A DNA stretch of 64,000 bases from the NCBI GenBank assembly GCA_000727475.1, contig KL647296.1:3632686-3696685 (forward strand). The letters run 5' to 3'. This document shows positions 11,112-24,710 of this stretch, one piece after another. Position 1 is the first letter of the stretch; every line of letters begins with the position of its first letter. This DNA is from Sarcocystis neurona (taxonomy: Eukaryota > Apicomplexa > Conoidasida > Eucoccidiorida > Sarcocystidae). The position numbers and the translations under genes are program-made. The notes beneath the pieces are model-generated. The model had not been told where the DNA came from, did not search any database, and saw nothing but the letters and a program-made list of their open reading frames with translations.

Positions 11112-14100
11112 ATGAAAGTGGCAGTAGTAAGAGCAGCGGTAGCAATGCGGATAACAAGAGCGCTGACAGGAGCACTAGTAGAAACAGCGGCGGTTTTTGG
11201 TGAGACCGACTTTCAGATTCTGCTGAACATATAGCAGCGTTGCTATTTCTGCTTCCGCAGCTGCTACAACTGTACAGCTCCCGTTTGCAGCCGCACCCTC
11301 TTGTTACCTCCCACAGCGCCAGTGCGGCTGCCGCTCTTCCTACACTATGATCTCTCCTGCTGCCGCTGATGCTGAATGTGCCATCTGTAGAGCACGGCGT
11401 ACTGTCCCTGCTGCGCGTCTATGCTCTGCTGCTGCTGCTGAGACCCAAATTACTCTGGTAGGCCCTGCACCCTACGGAAAAGACACAGGCGCAATGCGTT
11501 TTAGGACCACGTGCGCTGCGTCTCCTCCGTCGCTCCCGCTCCTTCCACAAAAGAAGCGTTACTCGACTCTCCAGCTCTGCTATGTGGCTACCGAGAAAAA
11601 ACGTACGCAGGTACTGCTGCCGGAGGATTACTCCACGCAGCAGCTAACTCGAGATGGAGTTCCTGCACCACATATACTGTCCAACTCTCCCCCTCCTGCT
11701 GCTGCATCATTTCTTGCTGCCGCCACTGCTGTGCCTTCAGCAGTGCCCCCTGCTGCTGCCGCGCGTGCTGCACCTTCTACTGGTGCTGCCACTGGTATGC
11801 CTGCTGCCGGAGTTCGACGGGCTCCCATTCACTCTGCGCTTTCTTCTTCCGCTGCAGCTCTGCTGTCTGCGCCTTCGTATGCTAGTACTGCGGCTACATT
11901 TTCCGGGCTGGCGGTCCCTGCCCTTGTCAACTCTGCGTGCGCTGCTGCGGCCGTGGCTGTACTTGCTACCCGTCCTCCTACAGCTCCTGTCGCCTCTTCT
12001 GCCTGTAGAACACATCTACACTCTGTGGCTGGTGTATCACAGCTACACGTAGCTGCTTTCCCGCCTTCAAGAGTGCCGCTCCTCCAGGAGCTGCTGCAGC
12101 AGCAGCCGCAGCTTCACCGAACAGGCCAGTGGCCGCAGCAGCACCGTCATAGCGAGGGACAGCAGCAGCATGAGCAGGAGCAGCCGCGGCGAACACACGA
12201 GCAGCGGTTGCCGCTTCTGCAGCAAGAGCAGCTGGTGGTGCCGCAGCAGCGGCAGGATCCGCTCCCGCTGCTGGGGCAGCATGTGCTGCAGCAAACTAGC
12301 CTTCACCAGCAAGTGCTGCAGCGCTCTGCACCGCAGCAGGAAAAACACCAGCACTCTCCACAACAGCAGCAAGTAGAGCGACTGCCTGCACCTAAGTTTC
12401 AGCAAGGACAGCAACACTTTTTACGGCAGCAGCAGATGTGGCGAAAACAAGAAAACAAAGAACAGCAGCAATCAACGCAGCAGCGAGACGTGCAGCGAAA
12501 GTCTGCCCAGCAGCAGGAGGGACACAGGGACAATGTAGGTCAGCAGCGACAGGAACCACAAAAGGAGAAGCAACAGCAGGATGAGGCGGTGACGCAGCAG
12601 CGGCAGCAACAGCTTTGCCCCATGTCATTTCCTGCTCACAGTGTGACTAGCTGTACACGTCAGCATAGAAGCCTTTCCTGGATGCCTAGGCTGGTCACTT
12701 TGCATGTTGCATCCCCACGTCGTCTTCTCTGCTGCCAAAGCGCCTCGGTGTCTTTCTCTACTGCCGTTGCTGGTATAGCTGCTGCTTCTCCTTCTGTGCC
12801 CCGCTTCGCCGCTGCAGCGGATCTTGCGGAGTTTCTCACTGCACTGGATCAGCTGCAGCGAGAGACTGTGGCCGGGGAAAAGGAGAGAGCAGCAAGTAAA
12901 GAAGGAGAGGAGGGCAGGAGGCGAGCCTCAGAGGGATGTTGCAGTGACCTGGCAAGCAGCACGAGCCACGCTGGCATCAGCATCCGTAAGCAGAACAGCA
13001 GTGTTACGTTTTTGGAGGAGAAAACAAAGAAGCCGAGGGCAGAAGGGGCTTCTACCGGCCAGTACTTGGACAGCAGCGGAGATTCTGCTTCTCCATCTCA
13101 TCGAAGCAGATCTGCGAAAGAGTATTCTGGTGCTGTTCCTTTTGCTGCTCCTCCTTCTCCTTCTGCTGGTGCGAGACAACGCGTGAACTCTCGGCAGTGT
13201 GCTGCTGTTATCAAACGTGCGATGCAGCAGCAGAGAGCGGCTGCTGTGTTGTCTGCGTGCGTCTCTGCGCTGCTGCGTCTCTCCCGAGCTGCAGCAGCAG
13301 CAACAGGAGCAGCCAGCCGTCAGGACGGTTTTTCTCAGTCGACCAATGACGCATCGAGAGACAATGAAGAAGAAGAAGCGGCAGCAGAACCGCGAACAGC
13401 GGCGGCAGAGACAGCAGAAATAGCAAGACAAGCTGCTACAGCACCAATAGCAGGAGCGGCAGGGAGATTAAACGACAAAAGAGAAAAATGTGCTGCGCGG
13501 GGAAGGAAGACAGCAGCTGCAGCCGCTGCAGCCCCTACCACAGAAACAGCGAAGTATTCTCGCTCTTCGTCTTCTTTTTCAGCTGCCGCAGGAGAGAGAG
13601 AAGAAAGGAAAGAAGCGGAGGATCAGGAGACGAAGAAACGCTTTCAGATGAATCCCTCCTTTTCGCATACGACAGAGCAGCAGCAGCAGCAGTTTCAGGA
13701 GTGCTTCGTGATGTTGCACTCTCTCGTCTCTGTTCACGTACACCAGACCCTGTCGCTTGTCTCTTCCTTGGCAGCGCCAGCAGCAGTGCGTCCCCCAGCA
13801 CTTGCTTCTGCTGCTGCGCCTGCTACTTTCCCTGCTGCCGTCTCTCCTGCCGTTGCTGCCGGTTCCCCTCCTCCTCCTGTTGCTGTGGCTTCCCATGCCA
13901 ACAGTATCTTTCATGCTGCTGCTGCTGCCTGTCCCGGTGCTGCTCCCGTTCCCGCTGCTGCTGCTGCCTCTCCCTCAGCTGCTGCTGCCTTCCCCGCTGC
14001 TGCTGCTCCTAAGATCAACGACACTACACTCGCCCGTCCTTCTACGTCTGATTTGTTTGCCTCTTCCGTCCCCGCATCCTCTGCAGCTGCTCCAGCTTCA

Positions 14101-17100
14101 GGTGCCGCTGCGGGCGTTGCCAGTCTTCCTTTCCCTCCTGGTGCTGCTGCCGATGTCTCTCTGCGCCGTGCCACCCAGTACTGTACAAATATACGAAGTA
14201 GTCGCAGTTCGACCATGCGCCGCGGTCCCTTGACGCATTCGCATGCATACGGAGACACAGTAGAACAGCTCTCTGTGCTGCTGCTGCTGCGTTGTGTCGT
14301 CAACTGCATGCAGCTAGTTACTTCTCTTCTGACAGCAGCACTCCAGTGCTGTTACTTGGCTGCAGCTGCGTCCCCATGTGGAGCTAAATTTGCTGTTGCA
14401 TCCCCGCGCTGTTCTGCGTCTCCTGCGTCTCCCAGTTACGACCCTTTTGCCGCTGCTGCTGGTCCTGCTCGTCCTTCTTCGAGTACTGCCTCTTCCCCTC
14501 TTTGCTGCTCCCCTACTGGTGTTTCTCCTCTCGTCTCTTCGCCTGCTGTTTATTCTCTCTCCTCGCCAACTGCTGCTGTCTTCTCTACCCCTGTCGCTGC
14601 CCCTTGCTCCCCCTCACGCGTATGCTCCGGTGCTGCTTCCGCCTCTGCAGCGCCTTCGTCACTTGCGTGGCCACGTGCTGCAGCTCCTTCTTCCCTTTCT
14701 GCTGCTGCTGCTGCCGCCGCCTCAGGATCCGCCTCTGCAGCACCGTCTCTCGCGACACCACCGCCAACTCCCCCTGCTGCTGCTGCATCTCCTTGGAGTT
14801 TTGCTGCTGTTACTGATTCCTCTGTCCGTCTGGCGGCTGCTGCTGCTGCGCGTGCCTGCTGCTCGACTCGTGCCGCAGCAGCAGACCCCGTTGGACCCGT
14901 GTTTCCGCAGCCAGCGTCTTTTTCCTTCGCGCGGTGCTCTGCTGCTGTGTCTTCGGTGGCTGCGCCTGCTGCGCCAGAGAGTACAGCCGCTGCAGCATAT
15001 CCGCGCCCTGCTTCTCCTGATAAAATCCTTTCGCTGCTGCGCTTGCTCGTTCCTCTTCTGCAAGTCCTCTTCGGTTCTACTCAGAAGGTGGAGCGTCCTT
15101 TTTCTGCGATCTTAGCTCGGCTTTGTCACACTTCTGCTGCTTCTCTATCCTACGTACTTGCTACAAGTCCTGCTGTCGGCTCCGTCCCTGTTGCTGCTGC
15201 TTCTGCTGCAGGTGCCCCTGCTGCTGCTTTTGCTGTTTCCCCTGCTGCTGCTTCTGCTCGTGCTGCCGTTGCTTCTGCTCCTGCTGCTGCTCGTGGCTTG
15301 TCGATGTGGCAACGAAGGGGGAAGGTCAAAAGCAGAGGAAATAGGTTGCTGCGACGGCGCACGCATGCGCCTGCTGCTGCACGCGGGCCATACGGCGGTG
15401 GGACAGCAAAGAGTGCTCCTGCTGCTTTGTTGCTGAAAGAGAGAGCCGCTGCTGCTGCAGATGTATGTCACTGCGTCACGCGCCTGATGCTGCTGCTGGG
15501 CCACCCGCTTCTGCTGACGAAGAGCAGTTGCTGCTGCGACTATAACAGCAGCAGCAGCATATTTGTCGCCAGCAACATATCTCCTAGCGTGTGCAGACGC
15601 CCACAAGATCACTGCTTCACTAGGAGCAGCAGAACAGACACGAACAGCAGCGCCAACTCCCGCAATACGGAAAAGTGCGTTTGCTGCAGCAGAAGCAGCA
15701 GAGAGAAGTCCTGCAGCTCCGTCGGGAGCATCGCCACCAGTGACAGAGGGACGGCCTGCAGCAGCGACGCCAGCAACAACGCCAGGAGCAAAAGCATCAA
15801 TTTTTTTAAAGAAGAACGTGACGATCCCGACAGTCGTCAACGCAACAGGAGCCGCAGGCGACCCTCCGACTGCAGCAGCAGCAGCAACAGCACGAGCAGT
15901 CGGAGCAGCAACGGGGACAGCTGTAAACTCAACAACAACAGCACGCCTAGGTGGCGCACGAGGAGCAGCAACAGCACCAGGGTAAGCGGCAGCCGCAGCA
16001 CCGGCGTGCGTAGGTGGTGGCGCAACTGCAACTCGGGAAAACGCAGCAGCAGCAACAAGGTCGATAAAAATAACATCAAGACCAGCAGGCGGGGCAAAAG
16101 CAGCAGCAACCACTGCACAAGTAGCGGCCGTGAGGGCAGCAGCTGCGACGAGACACGTTGTAGCAGCAGGTGCTCTGGGAACAACAGAGGCGTGAAGGCT
16201 GTGCTCGCCCGCCGTGAGGAAGGCAGCAGCAGCGGCGAGCTTCCTGAAGGCTGCTGCGCATCCGCTGCCGCCATTCGCGCGCAGGAGACAATTACAAGTA
16301 GCGAAGATGCAAGAGAGCAACAGAACGTCCTTGTCAACGAAGTCTTCGAACTATTGCTGCTGCGTCTGCGCTACGAGGGCAGCAGGCTTAGCCAGAGCAG
16401 CAGCAGTTGCAATACAAGCAACAGCAACAACGACAGCTCACGGAGCGCCAGCAGCAGCAGCAGGAGAGGAAGATGCTGCAACAGCAGCAGCAGCAGCAAC
16501 GGAAGCAGCAGCCACAGGAGCAGCAGACGAACGGCCAGCAGCAGTGGGGACGAAAGCAACAGGAACACTAGCAGCAGACGAAGCTCCAGCGGCAGCAACA
16601 GCAATAGCAGTAGAGAAAGATGCTGCATCAGCAGCAGCAACGAAAGCAACAGCAACAATAGCAGCACACGAGGCATGAGCAGCAACAGCAAGAGAGACAG
16701 CACCAGCAGCAACAGAAAACGCAACAGCGACTACAGGAAGAGAAGAACCACAAGCGCCAGCAGCGATAAATGCAGGCGAAGGAGGAGGAGAAGCAGCAGC
16801 AGCAGCAACAACGTCGGCGGCAGAAGGGGCAACAAAAGCAGCCACCACAGAGAAAATATTGGCAGACGGAAGAGGGAGGATTGCACCACCTTCAGCAGCA
16901 GCAGCAAGCCTGGCAGCAGCACGGGGAGCAGCAGCACAAACAGCAACAGTCGCAACAGCAGGAGAGGACCCAGCAGCCCAGAAAACAGCAGCCGCAAAAG
17001 TAGACTCGCCAGCAGCAGCAAGTGCAGCAGGAGCACCTGTGGAAGAGAGAGCGGAGTGGGAAGCACCAACCCTAGCGACAGCGAAAACCTCAGCAAAAGA

Positions 17101-20100
17101 ATTTTCCACGTTATCGACGACAGTCTACCGACAGTCGCAGCAGGGACAGCGTCATCTTCGCGAGCCGGTGCAACAGACGCAGCAGCAGGAGCCGCAAGGC
17201 CGGCACCAGGAGCGTCAGCAGCGGCAGCGACAACAGCGACAGCAACAGCAGCAGCCTCAGAAGTCGCAGTTTTACCAGCAGCAGCACGAACGATAGCAGC
17301 AGCAGCCGTAGACGCAGCTGTCACACCAGGAGCAGCAGGAGCAGCAGCAACAGGGGCAAAGGAGGCCGACAGAGGGGGCAGGGATGTGTACACACGTGAA
17401 GCGTACACGGAAACGCCAACGTGTATAGCGGAAGCATACCAGAATACGACAGAATCTTCCTTGCTCCTGCAGATGCGCCAGCAACTTTCTAGTGTAGTTG
17501 TCTTTACGCCTCGCTGCTTGAGTGCGTGCCTGTGGTGCATAGAACGTCGTTTTGCTGCTGCCGCTGCTGCGGCTGCTTCTTCACCTGTTCCTGCTGCAGC
17601 TGATCCCACCACTGCTCCTGCTCGTGCCCCTGCTGCCACGGCGTCTGTAGCCTCTCCTCCTTTTTCGGCGGCGGCTGCTGCTTCACGTGTTGGTGCCGCT
17701 CGCGCTGCTGCAGGTGCTGCTACTGCCAGTGCTCCCCTCACTGCTGGTGCTGCGGTGGCGGCTGCTGCTTCTTCTACTTTTGCTGCTGCTGCTGCTTCTT
17801 CACGTGCTGCTGGCGCTGCTGCAGTTGCTGTTCCTGCCAGGGCTACTGCCACTGCGGCTGCTGCTACGCCGTTTGTTGCGTCTACTCCTTCCCCTTGTGT
17901 CGCTGCCACGTCCGCTGCTTCTCCAAGTTCTGCGGGGTCCCCTCTTCCACCTGTTGCCGCTACTTATGTTGCTTCTTACCTATGGGCTGCTGATGTTGCT
18001 CGCACTGCGGCTTCTGCTGCTGCCGTTCGTGCTGCTGCTGTCGCTTCCAGCAGTCGTATTGCAGCGGCTGCAGGGACTGCTGCTTTTGCTGCTGTAGATG
18101 CGCTCCGCGCTGCTGAAGCTACCGATGCTGCTGCTGGGACTGCCGCTCCTGCTGCGGCTGCCGCGCAGAAAGAGGACAGCAACAGAGAAGAAGAGAACGC
18201 GAGTCCTTCTGCGGCAGAAACAGCTGCCGCAGCAGCTGGTGCGATACATGCCGCAACAGCAGCAGGAGCAGTTGTTGCGCGTGCAACAGCAGAGGACGCG
18301 CAAGCAGCAGCAGAAGACCAGACGACAGCAGCCGGCGTTGCTGCAAGCGCGAGCGATATGCATGCGGCAAGTGCAGCAGGGCACGCTACAGCAACAGCAA
18401 CAACAGAATCAATTGTAGCAGCAGCAGCAGCTAAGCAGGCTGCACGAGCAGAACTCGAGGTAGCAGCAGCAGCAATAGGAACTCCGCATGCAGCAGCGCA
18501 AGGAGAGCGCGGGTCCGAAGGAGCGCGTGTAGTGCTGCCAAGTCCAGCAGCAGCAGTAGAGAAGGCAGCAGCGGAAGATTCCGCAGCAGCAAAAGCAGTA
18601 GCGGAAGCACCGGAGGGGGAACCTACCACACCACCAAAAGTCGAAAAAGCAGCAGCACAAGACTCTAGAGCAGCAACGGCACAAACTACAGCAGCAGCGA
18701 GTGGACTGGGTTACCCGCATCCTGCGGCAGCAGCAGCAGCGGCACATTCCCCGATAGTGGCACGCGCAGGAACAGCAGCAGCAGCAACAGCAAGACAAGC
18801 GTCTCAGCAAGTACGAGCAGCCTCCTGGGCTGGAGAAACAGCACCAGCAGCAGCAGCAGTAGGGCTCCACAGAGTAGCGGAAGCAGCAACTTTTCCCGTA
18901 GCGACAGCAGCAACAGAGGCAGGTGCGACAGCGCCAGCGGCGACGCCACCGCCACCTGCAGCGCGGTTTGCGGCGGCAGCAGATGCTCCAGCAACAGCGC
19001 CGAAGACGGCAACAGCGAAGACGGCGATACTACCGCCACGTCGAGCAGCCGCAGCAGCACCAGCAGCAGCAGTTCTGTCAGCAGCAGAGCAGCGGATTGC
19101 ACCAACAACAGCAGCAAGGACAGCGGCAGCAACGGGACGCATCCGAACGCCGTGCGCAGCAGGACAAGCTGCAGAACCAGCAGTGCATGCAGTGGCCGCA
19201 GCGGCGGGAGGCCCCACAAATGGAAGTTCAGCAGCAGAGAGATTTAGACGTGCAGCAGCCACCCAGCAGCTCAGCTCGAAGTCTGCGGCTTCCCCTTTCC
19301 TGTGTTGCTCTTCCTGGGGCAGGAGCCGCACGGCGTGCAGCGGCAACTCCATCGGCACGCACGTCAGTAGCAACAGCAGGCGCGACGCCACCCCGCGCGC
19401 AGGCAGCAGCAGCAGCTCCACAGGTCACGGCAGCAACTCCAGCAGCAACAACGGCAGCAGCAACGGCAGCACCGACGTCAGCAGCAGCAACTACAGCAGC
19501 AGCAACTACAGCAGCAGCAACGAGAGCAGCAGCAACGACAGCAGCAACAACGACAGCAGCAGCAGCAAGAACAGGAGCAGCAGCAACGTCAGCGACAGCA
19601 ACAACGACAGCAGCAGCAGTGGCGGCGTCAGCAGTAGCAACGACAGCAGCTGCAGCAACGACAGCAGCAGCAGTGGCGGCGTCAGCAGCAGCAACGACAG
19701 CAGCAGCAGCCATCCAGGTGGGGACAGCGAGAGTCGTAGCAACTGCAACAGCGGCAGCAAGAGTTGCAGGGGAACGCCTACGCAAGCTGTAATTTGTCCC
19801 CTCCCAAAAGTTCGTACAGAGAAATGCAGCAGCAGTTCGCAACAAAGAAAAGAAGACCAGGAACACGTCCTGCTGCTGTTGCAGTTGTGGCAGCAAGCTG
19901 CTGCTTCATTCTCATCCAAGGTGTCACGGGCCTCGTCGACAGATGTGGTAGTCGCCGTAACAGCAGCAGCACGGCTGGCTGTCCACCTGTATGGCGGCAG
20001 GGCTGCTCCAGCATTCTGCATGAGCAGACGTCCCCAAGAAACCAGAAAACTTCATCAGCCGCCGCAGGCGTTGGAGGAGCAACAGCAGCAACGGCGACAT

Positions 20101-23100
20101 CAGCAGCAGCAGCAACAGCAACAGCAGCGTAAGGAGCACCAGCGTCAAGAGCAGCAGGAGCAGAAACACCGCGCGGAGGCGTCTGCTGGCGCCGCAGGCG
20201 GGTGCCCACATCAGGAGGAGCAGAGTTGGTTAGCTGCCGCGGTGCGGCCAAGGCAGAGAGAGGATCGGCTGGTGCTGCCTTTCATATGTCTGCTGCTGCA
20301 GCACGTGACAACGTCTGCGTGCAACAGCAGTAAGGACTGCAGCAAGCAGCAGCGCAGCCGCAGCGGCTCGTCCCCAGAGTCTGCTGCAGCAGCAAGTGTT
20401 GCAACACCCCAAGTAGCAGCCACAGAGTCAGCAGGGCGCAGCGGAGAGATATGTGGTGGCCAAGATGCACGCGCCGACGACAATATCTACATATTGATGC
20501 GGCGCGGGCCGGAGGAAAAACGGATTAGCCGAGCGACGGGCAGCACCAGCAGCACTTCCTGCAGCAGCAGCAGCACTTCAAGGAGCAGTAGCAGCAGCAA
20601 CAACAACGGGAGAAGCAACAGGAGCAACAGCAGAAGCAATAGCAGCGGCATCACCACCGGCAGCTGCAGCAACACACCAGGCGGCAGCAGCCGCAGGAGC
20701 AGCAGAAGCAGACGCATGCGCAGCAGCAGCATGAGAGGCAGTACCTTGCAGCTGCAAGATGCGTGGGGCCTCGGTAGCGAGCCGAGGAAGAGAAGAGGGA
20801 GGAGCAGCAGCAGCAGCACGAGTAACAGCAGCAACAGCAATACGCAGAGACGAAGCAACAGCAACAGCACCAGCAAGGCTTCGAATCTGCTGTCTTCTAG
20901 AAAGCCCAAGAAGTACTTTCAGCTAGCTGATCTCTCTCTTGTGTGTTGGGCAGCAGCTACTGTGTTACGGGCGTCCGACGCAGCAGCTCGCGCCCGTCTG
21001 CTACTCCGGTGCATGCGACGAAGCAACTGCGACGCCTTGCTCCAAGTCAAACAACAGCAGGACGGGGAGCTGCAGCAGCGTGGGGCGCAGCAACAGCCAC
21101 AGCAACAACCGCAGCAGCAGGAGCAGCAGCAGCACCAGCAGGAGCAGCAGCAGCAGCACCAGCAGGAGCAACAGGAACAGCAACAACAGCAGCAGCAACG
21201 GCGACAGCAGCACTTCTGCGCTTCCGTGTCATCCCCGGCCTCCATTTCTCCTTCTTCAAAATGCTGCGGTTTTTCTTCGAGTTCTGAGTGCCCGGTCGTT
21301 GTTGCTCATCCGCAACGACGACAGCGACTGCTGCAGCAGCAAAGAAGGGGAGGAGCTACTTCTTCTGCAGAAGGATCTTCGCGTCTCCCAGAAAAGAAAA
21401 TACCAGCAGAGGCAATAGGGGCTGTCGCTGAAGGAGAAGAAGAAAACGCAACAGAAACACCAGCAGGACTACCATCCGCTGTGGTGTCTCAGGCAGCGTC
21501 TTCGGTAGCAGCTAGAGCAGCGAAGACTGCAGGGTCAACAGAAAAAGCAGCAGCAGCACGAGTTGGCGCAGGATCAACCGCAGCGACAGCGACTCTCGCA
21601 ACGTCAGCAGCAGCAGCAGGTGGGACAGTTTCAACAGCAGCAGCAGCGGAGGCTCCCGGTGCTGCCGGGTCAGCAGCAGCAGCGTCAGCGACAGCGCCGT
21701 CGCCTGGGTTTGAACCACTGGCCTCGGCTGAGGAAGTAACAACGGCAGGACGTATGGGAACAGCAATAACAGCAGCAAAGGCGAAGACGGAGGAGCTGTC
21801 GATTATAGACGGCTACAACAGCATATTGAGGGCGCTGGTATTACTTACGAGTGAAGCTGCGCGTCGCATTGCTTCTCATGCGGCAGCACTGCATGCACGT
21901 GCAGCAGACCTTAATCCCGCTGCAGCAACAGCAGCAGCAGCAGGTGGTTTCTCGAGAGTCGGAACGGCAGCAGCAGCAGTTTCGGGAACAGGAGCCGCAG
22001 CAGCGACAACAACAACAGCAGCACCTACGTCGAGAAAACCTCTTTTGCCAGCACCAGAAGCAGCCGCAGAAACGACTGCGGCTCTGCAAGCAACTGCAGC
22101 CCTATCACGGCTTTCTTCTTCACTCGGTGCAGCAGCAGAAGCTTGGGTAGCGCAGGGAGCAGCAGCAACTGCTCTCCGACCAGCAGGTAGCGCAGCAGCT
22201 CGCCTTTCCACAGCAACAGGAACTACAACTGCAGCATCACTGCAGGGTAATGCACGCAAGACAGCAGCAGCAGCACCAGAACCGGCAGCAGCGCTAAAAC
22301 CAGCAGCAGCACCAGCGGCAGCAGCAGCAGCACCAGCAGCAGCAGCAGCACCAGCGGCAACACCAGCAACAACACCAGCGCCAACAGCAGCAGCAGCACC
22401 AGCGCCAACAGCAGCACCAGCACCAGCAGCAACATCAGCGCCGACAGCAGCAGCAGCACCAGCGCCACCAGCAGCAGCACCACCACCAGCAGCACCAGCA
22501 CCAGCGCCAGCTGCGCCAGCGCCAGCAGCACCAGTACCAGCGTNNNNNNNNNNNNNNNNNNNNNNNNNNNNNNNNNNNNNNNNNNNNNNNNNNNNNNNNN
22601 NNNNNNNNNNNNNNNNNNNNNNNNNNNNNNNNNNNNNNNNNNNNNNNNNNNNNNNNNNNNNNNNNNNNNNNNNNNNNNNNNNNNNNNNNNNNNNNNNNNN
22701 NNNNNNNNNNNNNNNNNNNNNNNNNNNNNNNNNNNNNNNNNNNNNNNNNNNNNNNNNNNNNNNNNNNNNNNNNNNNNNNNNNNNNNNNNNNNNNNNNNNN
22801 NNNNNNNNNNNNNNNNNNNNNNNNNNNNNNNNNNNNNNNNNNNNNNNNNNNNNNNNNNNNNNNNNNNNNNNNNNNNNNNNNNNNNNNNNNNNNNNNNNNN
22901 NNNNNNNNNNNNNNNNNNNNNNNNNNNNNNNNNNNNNNNNNNNNNNNNNNNNNNNNNNNNNNNNNNNNNNNNNNNNNNNNNNNNNNNNNNNNNNNNNNNN
23001 NNNNNNNNNNNNNNNNNNNNNNNNNNNNNNNNNNNNNNNNNNNNNNNNNNNNNNNNNNNNNNNNNNNNNNNNNNNNNNNNNNNNNNNNNNNACCAGCGTC

Positions 23101-24675
23101 AGCAGCAGCACCAGCGCGAGCAGCAACAGCACCACCGCCAGCAGCAGCACCAGCACCAGCAGCAGTACCAGCGCCTGCAGCAGCAGCACCAGCGCCAGCA
23201 GCAGCACCAGCGCCAGCAGCAGCAGCAGCACGCCTGGCTACTGCCGGTGCTGCTCGTTCCACAGCAGTGAGAGCCGCGTGGGCTCTGCAGAGAGTTGTTG
23301 CTGCTGACGCTTCTTCTTCCGGTCCCTTTCCTTCTGTTCGTCAAAGAGGGAGCAGCAGCAGCCATCCCTCTTTAGAAATCGGAAGTGGCAGAGATTTGTC
23401 GATGCTGCTGTGGAGCTGCGCTGCTGCTGGTGTGGCTCACATGCCGTTACTGCGCGCTGCTGCTGCGGTTCTCGCTGTCACACGTGCGGTCGTACTCACC
23501 TGCCCTTCTCCCGCCGGCGCCGCCGCAGCAGCAGCAGAATCGACATCAGCAGCAGCAGTTGGAGGAGCCTCAGCAGCAGCACGAGAAGAAGAACACGGAG
23601 AAACACCAACAGCAGCAGGGCAAAGCAGAGAAGAAGCAGATGTCGCGGCAGCAGCGGAGAAACAGAAGGAGGCGAACGGAGCAGACGCAGGAGTTGCAGG
23701 AGGAGTAGGAGAAAGGGCAGAGGGGAGAGTAGCGGCAGCTGCACGAGAAGGAAGAGCAACAGCCGGCGCAGCAGCAGAAAAAGGGGAGACAGCACCAGCA
23801 GAAAAAGGCACAGCCCCAGCAGAACGGACAGCAGCAGCAACAGCGGCAGAGGGGTCAACAGTCTTACCAAGAAAGGGGGAAACACCAGCAGCGGTCGCAG
23901 CAGCACCAGAAAGAACAGCAGCAGCAGGACCAAGTGCAGGACGAATGGAACAGAGACGAGAGAAAGCAGCAGTTTCACTTGCAGGACAAAGTAGAGCAGT
24001 AGGAGCAGAAGGAGTAAGCGCAGGAGAAGTGGGACAGAAACGAAAAGCAGCAGCTGCTGCAGAAGCGGAAAGAAGAGAAGCAGCAGCAGCTGCAGCACCA
24101 GCGGAAAGAAGAGCAGCAGTAGCAGCAGCAACTGCAGGAAGAGCGGGACAGAAACGAGAAGCAGCAGCAGAAGTAGCAAAGGATCAGCGCAGCAGCCTCG
24201 CGCGACCGAAGTTATATTTCTCCCAGCAAGATGCAGGGGCCTTGTGGTGGTCTCTGGGTACGTGCGCGGCAGCAGCGCGTTCCATTTTCTTCGCAGATTA
24301 TTTCTCCTCTGCATGCTTTTTGCAGCAAGAACCGACAGCAGCAGATATACCTCCCTCTCCGCTCTCTCTTGAAGTTCAGAGAAAGACTGGGTGTGGTTCT
24401 TTCTGCCAGTACTCTGTTACTGCTGTTGCAGCCCCACAGGGAGCCGGGCGGGTACAAGGCTGCTGTTGCCGCTGCAGCTATGTGAAACGCGTGCAAGCAG
24501 ACGAGCAAATGACAACGTACTGCAGCCTGTGTTGTTCAACTACTTCAAGCGACAGCAGCAGCAGCAAGAGGAGGGCCCAGCGCAGCTGCAGCAGAACCAA
24601 CGGCAGCGGCAACAACGGTAGTGGCAGCGACTGCAACAGCAGCAGCAACGGCAAGACCAGCAGGAGAAGCAGCGA

Positions 24676-24710
<35 letters not shown>

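Noticed and set aside
15145..16320. 391-codon minus-strand open frame
   Set aside because: It is the reverse reading of CAG/CTG repeats inside the plus-strand RAP gene. Such tracts have no stop codons in most frames, and the translation is Ala/Val repeat with no conserved motif.
16731..17909. 392-codon minus-strand Ala-rich frame
   Set aside because: Same repeat artefact; the plus-strand frame contains the protein-like islands here.
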